A DNA stretch of 59,867 nucleotides from Cellulomonas septica (GTDB lineage: Bacteria; Actinomycetota; Actinomycetes; Actinomycetales; Cellulomonadaceae): positions 1 through 59,867 of the forward strand of contig NZ_JAAXOY010000002.1 in assembly GCF_012396155.1 (NCBI RefSeq), given 5' to 3'. Of this stretch, positions 41,391 to 49,541 are shown one piece after another. The translations under genes and the position numbers were made by a program. The stretch's first letter is position 1, and each line of letters starts with the position of its first letter. A model generated the notes under the pieces. It saw only the letters and a list, made by a program, of their open reading frames with translations, was not told the origin of the DNA and searched no databases.

Positions 41391-42491
41391 ATGTCGACAA
41401 CGCTCAGCCCCCAGTCCGGGACCACCCAGCGCGAGCGGCCGGCGCCCGCCCGACGGCGGTTCAAGCCGGGCCCGCAGCTCTACCTGGTGCTCGTGTTCGT
41501 GGCCGTCGCGGCCGTGGGCGCCCTGACCTCGCCGTACTTCTTCACCGCCCGCAACCTCGAGAACATCGTGGTCGCCGCCTCGGTGGTCGCCGTCCTCGGG
41601 GTCGCGCAGTTCATCGTCGTCGTCACGCGGGGCATCGACCTGTCGGTCGGGTCGATCGCGGCGCTGTCCACGGTCATCGCGGCCGTGCTGCTGCGGCAGG
41701 GCGCAGGCGTCGTGCCGACGATCCTGCTGGCGCTGCTCAGCTGCGCCGCCGCCGGCCTGATCAACGGCCTGCTGGTCGTCTACGCCCGCATCACCCCGTT
41801 CGTCACGACGCTCGCCATGATGTCGATCGCCCGCGGTGTCGCGTTCATCGTCCAGGTGGGCACCCTGATCGTCATCAGCAACCAGCAGTTCCTCCAGCTC
41901 TTCGGCGGCTACACGGGACGCGTGCCGAACGCGGTCGTCATCGCCGTGGTGGTCACGCTCGTCGCGGCGTTCGTGATGAAGTTCAGCCCGCTGGGCCGCC
42001 GGCTGTACGCGCTGGGTGGCAACCCGGAAGCCGCGCGCCTGTCGGGGCTGCCCGTCGAGCGCGACACGGTGATGGCGTACGTGACCTCGGGTCTGCTCGC
42101 CGGGCTCGCCGGGCTCATGCTGGCCGGACGCCTGCAGCAGGGCAGCTCGCTCGTCGGCCAGGGCTACGAGCTGGACTCGATCGCCGCGGCGGTCGTCGGC
42201 GGGACGTCGCTCTTCGGCGGCACCGGCGACCCCATCAGCACCGTCCTGGGTGCCCTGATCATCGGGATGATCGGCAACATCATGAACCTGGTCGGCATCC
42301 AGTCGGAGCCGCAGCTGGTCATCCGCGGTCTCGTCATCCTCCTCGCGGTCTTCCTCACCTCCGGTGCCGGGATCCAGCGGATCCGTCACGGCCTCGGCCG
42401 GATCCGCCGTCGCCGCGTCGCGCCGGTCACCGACGGCACCGCCGGTTCGGGTGAGGACTCGCCCACGGTGCCGACGCCCCCGAAGGCCTGA
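41391..42491 (+). CDS. Sugar ABC importer permease (RbsC type)
   Basis: The 366-residue membrane protein has about ten helices and RbsC-family motifs: VTRGIDLSVGSIAALSTVI, YALGGNPEAARLSGLPVERD, and AAVVGGTSLFGGTGDPISTV. It forms the channel of the importer with the ATPase 27 bp upstream and the binding protein downstream. N- and C-terminal tails are hydrophilic. Family substrates are monosaccharides such as ribose, galactose or xylose, and also autoinducer-2 or polyols. Confidence 0.94.
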   Translation: MSTTLSPQSGTTQRERPAPARRRFKPGPQLYLVLVFVAVAAVGALTSPYFFTARNLENIVVAASVVAVLGVAQFIVVVTRGIDLSVGSIAALSTVIAAVLLRQGAGVVPTILLALLSCAAAGLINGLLVVYARITPFVTTLAMMSIARGVAFIVQVGTLIVISNQQFLQLFGGYTGRVPNAVVIAVVVTLVAAFVMKFSPLGRRLYALGGNPEAARLSGLPVERDTVMAYVTSGLLAGLAGLMLAGRLQQGSSLVGQGYELDSIAAAVVGGTSLFGGTGDPISTVLGALIIGMIGNIMNLVGIQSEPQLVIRGLVILLAVFLTSGAGIQRIRHGLGRIRRRRVAPVTDGTAGSGEDSPTVPTPPKA

Positions 42492-42541
42492 CGCCCGCCG
42501 CTCCCCTCGAGCCGCCTCCAGCGTCTCGCGCTCCCCACGAC

Positions 42542-42598
42542 GCCCGCTCCGCGCGGGCAGCAGAAGCACGACCCTCCACGCCCCGAGCGCTGCTCGGG
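42542..42598 (+). other. Two hairpins between permease and binding-protein genes
   Basis: GCCCGC (42542) pairs with GCGGGC (42553), and CCCGAGC (42582) pairs with GCTCGGG (42592) over a 3-nt loop. Hairpins just before a binding-protein gene often stabilise or partly terminate the transcript and help adjust subunit ratios. That role is inferred. Confidence 0.35.
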
Positions 42599-42619
42599 CG
42601 ACCCCGAAAAGGACGGACC

Positions 42620-43666
42620 ATGCAGCAGCACGCAACGGTGCGACTCGCCGCCATGAGCCTCGGCGCCCTCCTCGTCGGCACCGCCTGCACGGGCCCCGGC
42701 GGCAGCACGGCCGCCGGACCCGCAGGCGCCGCCGCCGACGGCGACACCATCACGATCGGCTTCTCCCAGCGCCGGCTCGCCGGCAGCGACTGGTGGGCGA
42801 CCCTGCTCCAGGGGGCGAAGGACAAGGCCGCCGAGATGGGTGCGACGGTGATCGTCACGGACGCCGGCGGCGACACCGTCAAGCAGAACTCCGACGTCCA
42901 GACGCTGCTCACCAAGGGTGCCGACGTCGTCATCCTCAACCCGCAGGACCCCACCGGCGTCGCCCCGGCGGTCGCCGCGACCACGCAGGCCCGCGTCCCC
43001 CTCGTGGTCGTCAACGGCAACCTCTCCGACGAGCTCGCGCAGCAGCAGTTCTGCTACGTCGCCGAGAACCAGCCCGAGGTCGCCGCACGGATGGGCTCCG
43101 CGATCGCCGAGGTCGCGAAGACCCGGTTCGCCGACCAGGAGACCGTCAAGGCCGTCGTCATCGGCGGGTACTCCGGCGAGACGATCACCGAGCAGCGGGG
43201 CGGGGGCGTCGTCGACGGCTACGCCAGCGTCGAGGGCGCACCCGAGATCGAGTACCTGCCGATGCGCTACGGCGAGTGGCTGCCCGACCGGGCGCTGCCG
43301 CCCATGCGGGACATCGCCACCGCGAACCCCGACCTCGACATCGTGTTCAGCCTCAGCGACGTCATGCTCCCGGGCATCGAGCAGGGGCTCAAGGACGCCG
43401 GGATCCTCGACCAGGTCGTCATCGGCACCTACGACGGCCAGATGGCCGTGCTCAAGTCGATGATCGACGACCCCGACGGGCCCGTGCAGGCCGACGCCTC
43501 CAACGAGCCGTACCAGCAGGGCCAGGTCGCCGTCGAGAAGGCGATCGAGGCCGCCCAGGGCAAGACCCAGGACGAGGTCTGCCCCGGCGGCAACCACTGG
43601 ATCGACACCTTCCTGGCCACACCCCAGAACGCGTCCGAGCTCTACGACCCGGCCCGCACCTTCTGA
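42620..43666 (+). CDS. Sugar-binding lipoprotein of the ABC importer
   Basis: The 348-residue protein has a signal peptide with lipobox VGTAC, then a periplasmic-binding-protein type 1 fold (ITIGFSQRRLAGSDWWATLL, ADVVILNPQDPTGVAPAVAA, DLDIVFSLSDVMLPGIEQGL, VVIGTYDGQMAVLKSMIDDP). It would capture the solute outside the cell and deliver it to the permease. The aromatic and polar residues near SDWWATL probably contact the sugar ring, but the substrate cannot be read. ATG 42620 follows AAAAGGA. Confidence 0.92.
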   Translation: MQQHATVRLAAMSLGALLVGTACTGPGGSTAAGPAGAAADGDTITIGFSQRRLAGSDWWATLLQGAKDKAAEMGATVIVTDAGGDTVKQNSDVQTLLTKGADVVILNPQDPTGVAPAVAATTQARVPLVVVNGNLSDELAQQQFCYVAENQPEVAARMGSAIAEVAKTRFADQETVKAVVIGGYSGETITEQRGGGVVDGYASVEGAPEIEYLPMRYGEWLPDRALPPMRDIATANPDLDIVFSLSDVMLPGIEQGLKDAGILDQVVIGTYDGQMAVLKSMIDDPDGPVQADASNEPYQQGQVAVEKAIEAAQGKTQDEVCPGGNHWIDTFLATPQNASELYDPARTF

Positions 43667-43731
43667 TGCCGCGTCTCCCTGACGCCGCGTCTTCGCACAC
43701 CGCACACCGCACCACACCAAGGAGTCACCTC

Positions 43732-44838
43732 ATGATCGAGCCCTACGCCGTCGTCGCCGTCTCCCCGCGCACGTTCGCGGTCAAGGAGGCGGGGGACGGA
43801 GTGAAGAACGTCCGCCGCATCAACGAGTTCATCGACACCGCCGTCATGGTCGGCAACTGGGAGGGGGCGCGGGTCCGCCTGGTCGTCATCCCGGAGATGG
43901 CCATCCAGGGCATGATCGCGAACACCCCGGGCAACCGCGCGAAGGAGAAGGAGTTCGCGGTCACCATCCCCGGTCCGGAGACGGACGAGCTCGCCAAGAA
44001 GGCGCAGCAGCTCGACACCTACATCGCCGCCGAGCTCTACATGGTGTCCGACCCGGACTTCCCCGACCGCTACTTCAACGTCGCGTTCATCATCGACCCG
44101 TCCGGCGAGATCGTGTACAAGCGCTACAAGGCCACGAGCGACGCCTACGAGGGCGGGATGCTCGGGAACATGAACCCGCACGACGTGTGGGACGAGTTCG
44201 TCGCGAAGAAGGCGAACGGCAACGTGATGGACGCGATCTTCCCGGTCGCGAAGACGGAGATCGGGAACATCGGGATCGCGATCTGCCACGAGGGCGTCTA
44301 CCCGGAGATCGCCCGCGGCCTCGCGATGAACGGTGCGGAGATCATCATCCGCCCGACGCTCATCGAGCCCGCGGTGCAGAACGGCATGTGGGAGCTGCAG
44401 AACCGCGCCCACGCGATGTTCAACTCCGCGTACGTCGTGGCCCCGAACCTGGGCCCCGAGTACCGCGAGGACGGCGGGGTGCAGGACCTCTTCGGCGGGC
44501 AGTCGATGATCGTCGGCCCGCGTGGGCAGATCCTCACGCAGCAGCGCGGGTGGACCACGGGCGACTCGTTCGTCACCACCACCCTCGACATCGAGGCGCT
44601 GCGCAAGGCTCGCGTCGCGAACGGTCTCTACAACCAGTTCAAGGACCTGCGCACCGAGCAGTACCGGGCGATCTACGACCTGCCCATCTACCCGAAGAAC
44701 CAGTACCTCGACGCCCCGCCGGCCGAGGCGTGGCTCGCGCGCGAGGACGCGACGCGCGCGCGCAACATCGAGACGCTGATCGAGCGCGGCGTCCTGACGC
44801 CGCCGTCCGGCTACGACCGCGTGTCGACCCAGCGCTGA
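43732..44838 (+). CDS. Nitrilase-superfamily C-N hydrolase
   Basis: The 368-residue enzyme has the Glu-Lys-Cys triad of the nitrilase superfamily. Glu is in LVVIPEMAIQGM, Lys in IVYKRYKATSDA, and Cys in GIAICHEGVYPEIARGLAMN. Length and the Trp/Asn-rich region after the Cys (GMWELQNRAHAMFNSAYVVA) resemble amidase/formamidase-type members. It hydrolyses a non-peptide C-N bond, probably an amide or carbamoyl group, in the cytoplasm. ATG 43732 follows AAGGAG. Placement 65 bp after a sugar-binding protein suggests the imported compound, or a product of it, carries an amide. Confidence 0.9.
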   Translation: MIEPYAVVAVSPRTFAVKEAGDGVKNVRRINEFIDTAVMVGNWEGARVRLVVIPEMAIQGMIANTPGNRAKEKEFAVTIPGPETDELAKKAQQLDTYIAAELYMVSDPDFPDRYFNVAFIIDPSGEIVYKRYKATSDAYEGGMLGNMNPHDVWDEFVAKKANGNVMDAIFPVAKTEIGNIGIAICHEGVYPEIARGLAMNGAEIIIRPTLIEPAVQNGMWELQNRAHAMFNSAYVVAPNLGPEYREDGGVQDLFGGQSMIVGPRGQILTQQRGWTTGDSFVTTTLDIEALRKARVANGLYNQFKDLRTEQYRAIYDLPIYPKNQYLDAPPAEAWLAREDATRARNIETLIERGVLTPPSGYDRVSTQR

Positions 44839-44849
44839 CGCACAGCGCA

Positions 44850-44882
44850 GCCGTGGGCCCGGGCACTCTCCGGGCCCACGGC
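44850..44882 (+). terminator. Strong hairpin terminator after the C-N hydrolase gene
   Basis: GCCGTGGGCCCGG (44850-44862) and CCGGGCCCACGGC (44870-44882) form a perfect 13-bp stem with a 7-nt loop, 11 bp after the stop. No T run follows. It separates the ABC/hydrolase operon from the regulator gene. Confidence 0.75.
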
Positions 44883-44919
44883 GCCTCCCCACCCTCCGAC
44901 CTCGAGCGAGGTGATCCCC

Positions 44920-45024
44920 GTGTCCGACCGTTCTCTGCTCAACGACGCCGTCCTCGGCCGCGGGGACCACGCCCGGCTGGTCCTCGGTCGCGACCACGAC
45001 GTCGTCGACGTGGCGGTGCGCTGA
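44920..45024 (+). CDS. Possible 34-residue ORF coupled to the LacI gene
   Basis: GTG 44920 is preceded by GAGGTG at good spacing. The frame (SDRSLLNDAVLGRGDHARLV, then LGRDHDVVDVAVR) ends in a TGA that shares one base with the ATG of the LacI gene (TGATG). The composition is protein-like rather than Arg-rich. It may be a leader ORF setting LacI translation, or a remnant N-terminus of a larger gene. No family is recognised. Confidence 0.4.
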   Translation: MSDRSLLNDAVLGRGDHARLVLGRDHDVVDVAVR

Positions 45025-46076
45025 TGGCCGCGGGTGGCGGCGCCACGCGGCCGGCACGCATGACGGACGTCGCGCGACTGGCCGGTGTCTCCGTGCAGAC
45101 CGTGTCGCGCGTCGTCAACGACCACCCGAACGTCGCGCCGCAGGTGCGCGAGCGCGTCCGGACGGCGATGCACCAGCTCCGGTACCGGCGCAACCGCGCG
45201 GCACGGTCGCTCGCGACCCAGCGCAGCATGAGCATCGGGGTCGTCTGCTACGGCCTCGCACAGCACGGCCCCTCGGAGGCGCTCACCGGCATCGTGGCCT
45301 CGGCGCGCGAGGCCGGCTACACGACGAACCTGGTCGCCGTCGGCACGCTCGACGCCGCCTCGCTGCGCGCGGCCCTGGCGTACCTCGCCGACGACCGCGT
45401 CGACGGCATCGTCCTGCTCGCGCCGGTCGAGGCGGCCGCACGCGCCACCCGCGGCCTGCCCTCCGACGTCCCGGTCGTCGTCTTCGAGCCCGGCGGCACC
45501 CCCGGACCCACGACGTTCGCCGCCGACGAGGCGCTCGGTGCGCGCATGGCGACCGAGCACCTGCTGCGTCTCGGGCACACGAGCGTGCTGCACCTGTCCG
45601 GACCCGTCGGCTGGCTCGCGACGGAGGCGCGGGCCCGCGGGTGGCGTGAGGCGCTGGACACGGCGGGTGCGCCGGCCGCGGACCCGATCCCCACCCGGTG
45701 GGACGCCGCGTCCGGGTTCGCGGCCGCGGGCACCGTCGCGACGCGCGCCGACGTCACGGCCGTGTTCGTCGCCAACGACCAGACCGCGCTCGGCCTCGTG
45801 CGTGGCCTGCACGACCACGGTGTGCGGGTGCCGGCCGACGTCGCGGTGGTCGGGTTCGACGACCACCCCCAGTCCGCCTACTTCCACCCGGCGCTGACGA
45901 CCGTCCGGGTCGACTTCCCCGCCCTCGGGCGGCTCGCGGTGACGAAGGTGCTGGCCCTCGTCGCCGGCGGCACCGCCGCCGGGCTCCCCGCCGACGCCCC
46001 CGTCGTCCCCGAGCTCCTCGTCCGGGAGAGCTGCGGACCCCCGCCCGCGCGACCGCGCGAGCACCCCCTGACCTGA
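45024..46076 (+). CDS. LacI-family transcriptional regulator (first of two)
   Basis: The 350-residue repressor has the LacI helix-turn-helix and hinge at residues 12-65 (RMTDVARLAGVSVQTVSRVV, NRAARSLATQRS). An effector-binding domain follows (IGVVCYGLAQHG, DGIVLLAPVEAAA, AVFVANDQTALGLVRGLHDH, VVGFDDHPQSAYFHPALTTV). It resembles the second LacI protein at 49542 in both domains, suggesting duplication. It is followed 44 bp later by the aldo/keto reductase. It may bind the operators near 39600-39800. Confidence 0.92.
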   Translation: MAAGGGATRPARMTDVARLAGVSVQTVSRVVNDHPNVAPQVRERVRTAMHQLRYRRNRAARSLATQRSMSIGVVCYGLAQHGPSEALTGIVASAREAGYTTNLVAVGTLDAASLRAALAYLADDRVDGIVLLAPVEAAARATRGLPSDVPVVVFEPGGTPGPTTFAADEALGARMATEHLLRLGHTSVLHLSGPVGWLATEARARGWREALDTAGAPAADPIPTRWDAASGFAAAGTVATRADVTAVFVANDQTALGLVRGLHDHGVRVPADVAVVGFDDHPQSAYFHPALTTVRVDFPALGRLAVTKVLALVAGGTAAGLPADAPVVPELLVRESCGPPPARPREHPLT

Positions 46077-46120
46077 GCACCACCCGACCTGAGCACGACC
46101 CCGACACAGAGGTGAAGACC

Positions 46121-47080
46121 ATGGACATCCGCGAGCTGGGCACCACGGGACTGCGCGTGCCGTCCGTGTGCGTGGGCACGAGCGCACTGGGCAGCTTCCC
46201 GGCGCAGTACGGCTACGAGGTGGACGAGCAGACCGCGGTCGCGACCGTGCTCGCCGCGCTCGACAGCCCGTTCCGGTTCATCGACACGTCGAACGAGTAC
46301 GGCGGCGGCGCGAGCGAGCGCCGCATCGGAGCGGCCGTCGCGGCCCGGGGCGGGCTGCCGGCGGACGCGCTCGTCGCGACGAAGGTGGACCCCGTCCCGG
46401 GGACGACCGACTTCTCCGGCGACCGCGTGCGCCGCTCGGTGGAGGAGAGCCGCGAACGCCTCGGCCTCGACGTGCTGCCGCTGGTCTACCTGCACGACCC
46501 GGAGAAGATCACGTTCGACGAGGCGACGGCGCCGGGCGGCCCGGTCGAGGCGCTCTGCGAGCTGAGGGACCAGGGCGTCATCCGCCACCTCGGCGTCGCC
46601 GGCGGCCCCATCGACCTCGAGCTCGCGTACGTGCGGACCGGGGAGTTCGAGGTGGTCCTCAGCCACAACCGGTACACGCTCGTCGACTCGTCGGCGGAGC
46701 CGCTGATCGAGGAGGCTGCACGGCGCGGGGTCGGCTTCGTCAACGCCGCGCCCTTCGGCGGCGGGATGCTCGTGCGCGGACCCGACGCCGTCCCCACCTA
46801 CTGCTACGCGCCGGCCGGCCCCGACGTGCTCGACCGGGTGCGACGCATGCAGGCCCTGTGCGCCGAGCACGAGGTGCCGCTCGCCGCCGCCGCCCTGCAG
46901 TTCTCGACGCGCGACTCCCGGGTCGCGTCGACCGTCGTCGGGATGTCCAGCCCCGACCGCCTCGAGCAGACCCGTCGCCTGCTCGAGCACCCCGTGCCCG
47001 ACTCGCTGTGGGAGGCGTTGGAGCCTCTCGTCCGCGAGGGCCGCGCGGGCTTCGCCCCCGCACTTCCCCTGGAGGTCTGA
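46121..47080 (+). CDS. Aldo/keto reductase (sugar dehydrogenase-like)
   Basis: The 319-residue enzyme has the (beta/alpha)8 aldo/keto reductase pattern. DTSNEYGGGASERRIG holds the catalytic Asp and Tyr, ALVATKVDP the Lys, and LPLVYLHDPEKITFD the His. The cofactor end reads VVGMSSPDRLEQTRRLLEHP. The sequence style is that of the D-threo-aldose/L-fucose dehydrogenase group, so oxidation or reduction of a free sugar or keto-sugar is likely. ATG 46121 follows AGAGGTGAAG. It is 2 bp from the GMC oxidoreductase start, so they are co-transcribed. Confidence 0.9.
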   Translation: MDIRELGTTGLRVPSVCVGTSALGSFPAQYGYEVDEQTAVATVLAALDSPFRFIDTSNEYGGGASERRIGAAVAARGGLPADALVATKVDPVPGTTDFSGDRVRRSVEESRERLGLDVLPLVYLHDPEKITFDEATAPGGPVEALCELRDQGVIRHLGVAGGPIDLELAYVRTGEFEVVLSHNRYTLVDSSAEPLIEEAARRGVGFVNAAPFGGGMLVRGPDAVPTYCYAPAGPDVLDRVRRMQALCAEHEVPLAAAALQFSTRDSRVASTVVGMSSPDRLEQTRRLLEHPVPDSLWEALEPLVREGRAGFAPALPLEV

Positions 47081-47082
47081 CT

Positions 47083-48729
47083 GTGATCCGCAAGACCAAC
47101 CCCGAGCCCGTCGACGTCGTCATCATCGGTGCGGGCGCCGGCGGCGCGACCGCCGCGAAGGTGCTCACCGAGGCCGGCCTGAAGGTCGTGGGCCTCGAGC
47201 GCGGCCCGTGGCTCAAGCCCGAGCACGCGTCCGGCGACGAGCTCAAGATCCTCAACCGCAACTACATCTGGCAGGACCCGACGCTCAAGCCGCGCACCGT
47301 CCGCGCGAACGAGAACGAGAAGGCGGTCATCAAGAACTTCTCGGCGACGCCGCAGGTCGTGGGCGGTGGCACCACGCACTGGGGCGGGATGGTGCCCCGC
47401 ATGGCGGAGAGCGACTTCAAGCTGCGGTCGCTGCATGGCGACGTCGAGGGGGCGAGCCTCGTCGACTGGCCGATCACCTACGCCGACCTCGAGCCGTACT
47501 ACACGAAGGTCGAGTGGGAGTTCGGCACCTCCGGGCTGGCCGGTGCGAACAAGTGGGAGGCCTGGCGCAGCCGCGGCTACCCGACCAAGCCCGCGCCGCT
47601 CAGCCAGATCGGCCGCAAGTTCGCGACCGGGATGGACCGCCTGGGCCACAGCTCGTTCCCCATGCCGCAGGGCATGGTCACCGAGCCGTACCGGGGCCGG
47701 CAGCCGTACAGCGAGAACGGCTTCTGGCAGCAGTACCCGGACCCGGGCACCGGCAAGTCGTCGACCCTCATCTCGTTCATCCCGGACGCGATCGCGACCG
47801 GGAGGTACGACCTGCGGTCCGACTGCCTCGTGCGGGAGATCCTCATCGGCAAGGACGGCCGGGCGACCGGCGTCCTGTACGAGGACGAGGACGGCACCGA
47901 GTACGTCCAGGAGGCCAAGGCCGTCATCCTGAGCGCCGGCGGCATCGAGACCCCGCGGCTGCTGCTCATGTCGACGTCGAACCGGTTCCCCGACGGGCTC
48001 GCGAACTCCAGCGGGCAGGTCGGCCGCAACGCGACCTTCCACCAGTACTCGTTCGCGGTCGGGCTCTTCGACCAGGAGCTGCACGACCCGTTGTTCGGGT
48101 GGTCCGGGCACTACATGAACGGCTGCTCGTTCGACTTCTACGAGACCGACGAGAGCCGCGGGCACATCCTCGGGTCGCTCATCTTCCCGTCGATGCTCGG
48201 TCACCCCGTCAACTGGACCTTCCCGGGCCGGCCGACGTGGGGGGCGGCGGCCAAGGACGCGGACCGCGACTTCTTCAACCACTCGATGAAGATCGGCGTG
48301 CTGCTGCACGACCTGCCGGTCGAGTCCAACCGCGTCGACCTCGACCCCGACGTCAAGGACGCGTGGGGGATGCCGGCCGCGCGCATCACGCACACCCCGC
48401 ACGCCAACGACTTCGCCCAGGAGCGCTGGCAGGTGGCCAAGAACGGGGAGATCCTCGAGGCCGCCGGTGCGAGCCGCGTCATCCCGGTGAACATGGAGCG
48501 CATCAAAGGGAACACGTCGCACGAGCTCGGCACCGCCCGGATGGGGAACGACCCGGCGACCTCGGTGGTCGACAAGTGGTGCCGCACGCACGACGTGCCG
48601 AACCTCTACATCTTCGACGCGAGCTTCTTCCCGACCGCGACCGGCATCAACCCCGCGCTGACGATCATGGCCAACACCTGGCGCTGCGCCGACCACCTGC
48701 TCACCGAGGACCGCCGCGGCTGGTCCTGA
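47083..48729 (+). CDS. GMC-family FAD oxidoreductase, large subunit of a gluconate/glucoside dehydrogenase-like enzyme
   Basis: The 548-residue flavoprotein has the GMC FAD motif VVIIGAGAGGATAAKVL (residues 13-29), the FAD-binding QVVGGGTTHWGGM, and the C-terminal SHELGTARMG and INPALTIMANTWRCADHLL regions with the active-site His and Asn. It pairs with the small subunit 27 bp downstream. Such pairs include gluconate 2-, fructose 5- and glucoside 3-dehydrogenases. No Tat or Sec signal is seen on either subunit, and no cytochrome gene is near, so oxidation probably occurs inside the cell. GTG 47083 follows GGAGGT. Confidence 0.92.
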   Translation: MIRKTNPEPVDVVIIGAGAGGATAAKVLTEAGLKVVGLERGPWLKPEHASGDELKILNRNYIWQDPTLKPRTVRANENEKAVIKNFSATPQVVGGGTTHWGGMVPRMAESDFKLRSLHGDVEGASLVDWPITYADLEPYYTKVEWEFGTSGLAGANKWEAWRSRGYPTKPAPLSQIGRKFATGMDRLGHSSFPMPQGMVTEPYRGRQPYSENGFWQQYPDPGTGKSSTLISFIPDAIATGRYDLRSDCLVREILIGKDGRATGVLYEDEDGTEYVQEAKAVILSAGGIETPRLLLMSTSNRFPDGLANSSGQVGRNATFHQYSFAVGLFDQELHDPLFGWSGHYMNGCSFDFYETDESRGHILGSLIFPSMLGHPVNWTFPGRPTWGAAAKDADRDFFNHSMKIGVLLHDLPVESNRVDLDPDVKDAWGMPAARITHTPHANDFAQERWQVAKNGEILEAAGASRVIPVNMERIKGNTSHELGTARMGNDPATSVVDKWCRTHDVPNLYIFDASFFPTATGINPALTIMANTWRCADHLLTEDRRGWS

Positions 48730-48755
48730 ACGACACCCCGGAACGGAGACACACC

Positions 48756-49469
48756 ATGGGACAGGCCGAATGGGCGACGCTGCCCATCAGCGCTGCGGCG
48801 GACGACGCGCCGCTGTTCTTCACCGAGCACGAGTGGGACACGGTCGAGGCCGCCACCGCGCGGATCATCCCGACCGACCGGCACCCGGGCGCCCGTGAGG
48901 CGAACGTCGTGCGGTTCATCGACCGGATGCTGTGCGGCACGACGTTCGTGTTCGCCTCCGCCGACGGCTCGGGCTTCCTGCAGATGACCGGCAAGGACGA
49001 GGAGTCGTGGGCCGCACGGATCCGCCGCCGCGGCGAGCTGTACCGGGAGGGGGTCCTCGAGCTCGACCGGCTGGCCAAGGAGATCGGCGGGGCCGAGTTC
49101 GTCGACTTGGGCGAGGACCAGCAGGACGCCGTCCTCGAGCGGTTGTCGGGGGAGCCGAAGCCGGGTCCGTTCCGGCTCAGCGCCGAGGCGACCGGCACGG
49201 GAGGCGCACCTGCGGGCAACCAGCCGGTCAACGAGGACTTCCTCGAGTTCTTCCCGCTGCTCGTCCTCAACACGCGCCAGGGCTTCTACGGCGACCCCGT
49301 CTACGGCGGCAACGTCGGGCGGATCGGCTGGGGCGTCATCGGCTTCGACGGCCCTCCGGACCTCAAGAGCACGACGGACGGCTCCTACACCACGACGCAG
49401 TACATGATCCCCGAGGCCACCTGGCCGTACGAGCGCCATCCCGCGGTGCTCCGGTACGGGCGCCGATGA
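48756..49469 (+). CDS. Gluconate 2-dehydrogenase subunit 3-like small subunit
   Basis: The 237-residue protein fits the gluconate_2-dh3 family: FFTEHEWDTVEAATARIIPT near residue 21, DRHPGAREANVVRFIDRM, and near the C-terminus VNEDFLEFFPLLVLNTRQGF with YGGNVGRIGWGVIGFDGP. In known enzymes this subunit supports folding or export of the GMC subunit and often carries a Tat signal. Here the N-terminus (MGQAEWATLPISAAADDAP) has no twin Arg and no hydrophobic core. ATG 48756 follows GGAACGGAG. A strong terminator follows 6 bp after the stop. Confidence 0.88.
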   Translation: MGQAEWATLPISAAADDAPLFFTEHEWDTVEAATARIIPTDRHPGAREANVVRFIDRMLCGTTFVFASADGSGFLQMTGKDEESWAARIRRRGELYREGVLELDRLAKEIGGAEFVDLGEDQQDAVLERLSGEPKPGPFRLSAEATGTGGAPAGNQPVNEDFLEFFPLLVLNTRQGFYGDPVYGGNVGRIGWGVIGFDGPPDLKSTTDGSYTTTQYMIPEATWPYERHPAVLRYGRR

Positions 49470-49475
49470 CCACCT

Positions 49476-49519
49476 CCGACCTTCCCCGGCGGCGCCGCGT
49501 CGACGCCGGGGAAGGTCGG
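49476..49519 (+). terminator. 16-bp perfect hairpin terminator
   Basis: CCGACCTTCCCCGGCG (49476-49491) pairs fully with CGCCGGGGAAGGTCGG (49504-49519) over a 12-nt loop. It begins 6 bp after the small-subunit stop and closes the reductase-GMC operon before the second LacI gene. Confidence 0.8.
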
Positions 49520-49541
49520 TGCGCCCGGCTAGAGTCGTCCC

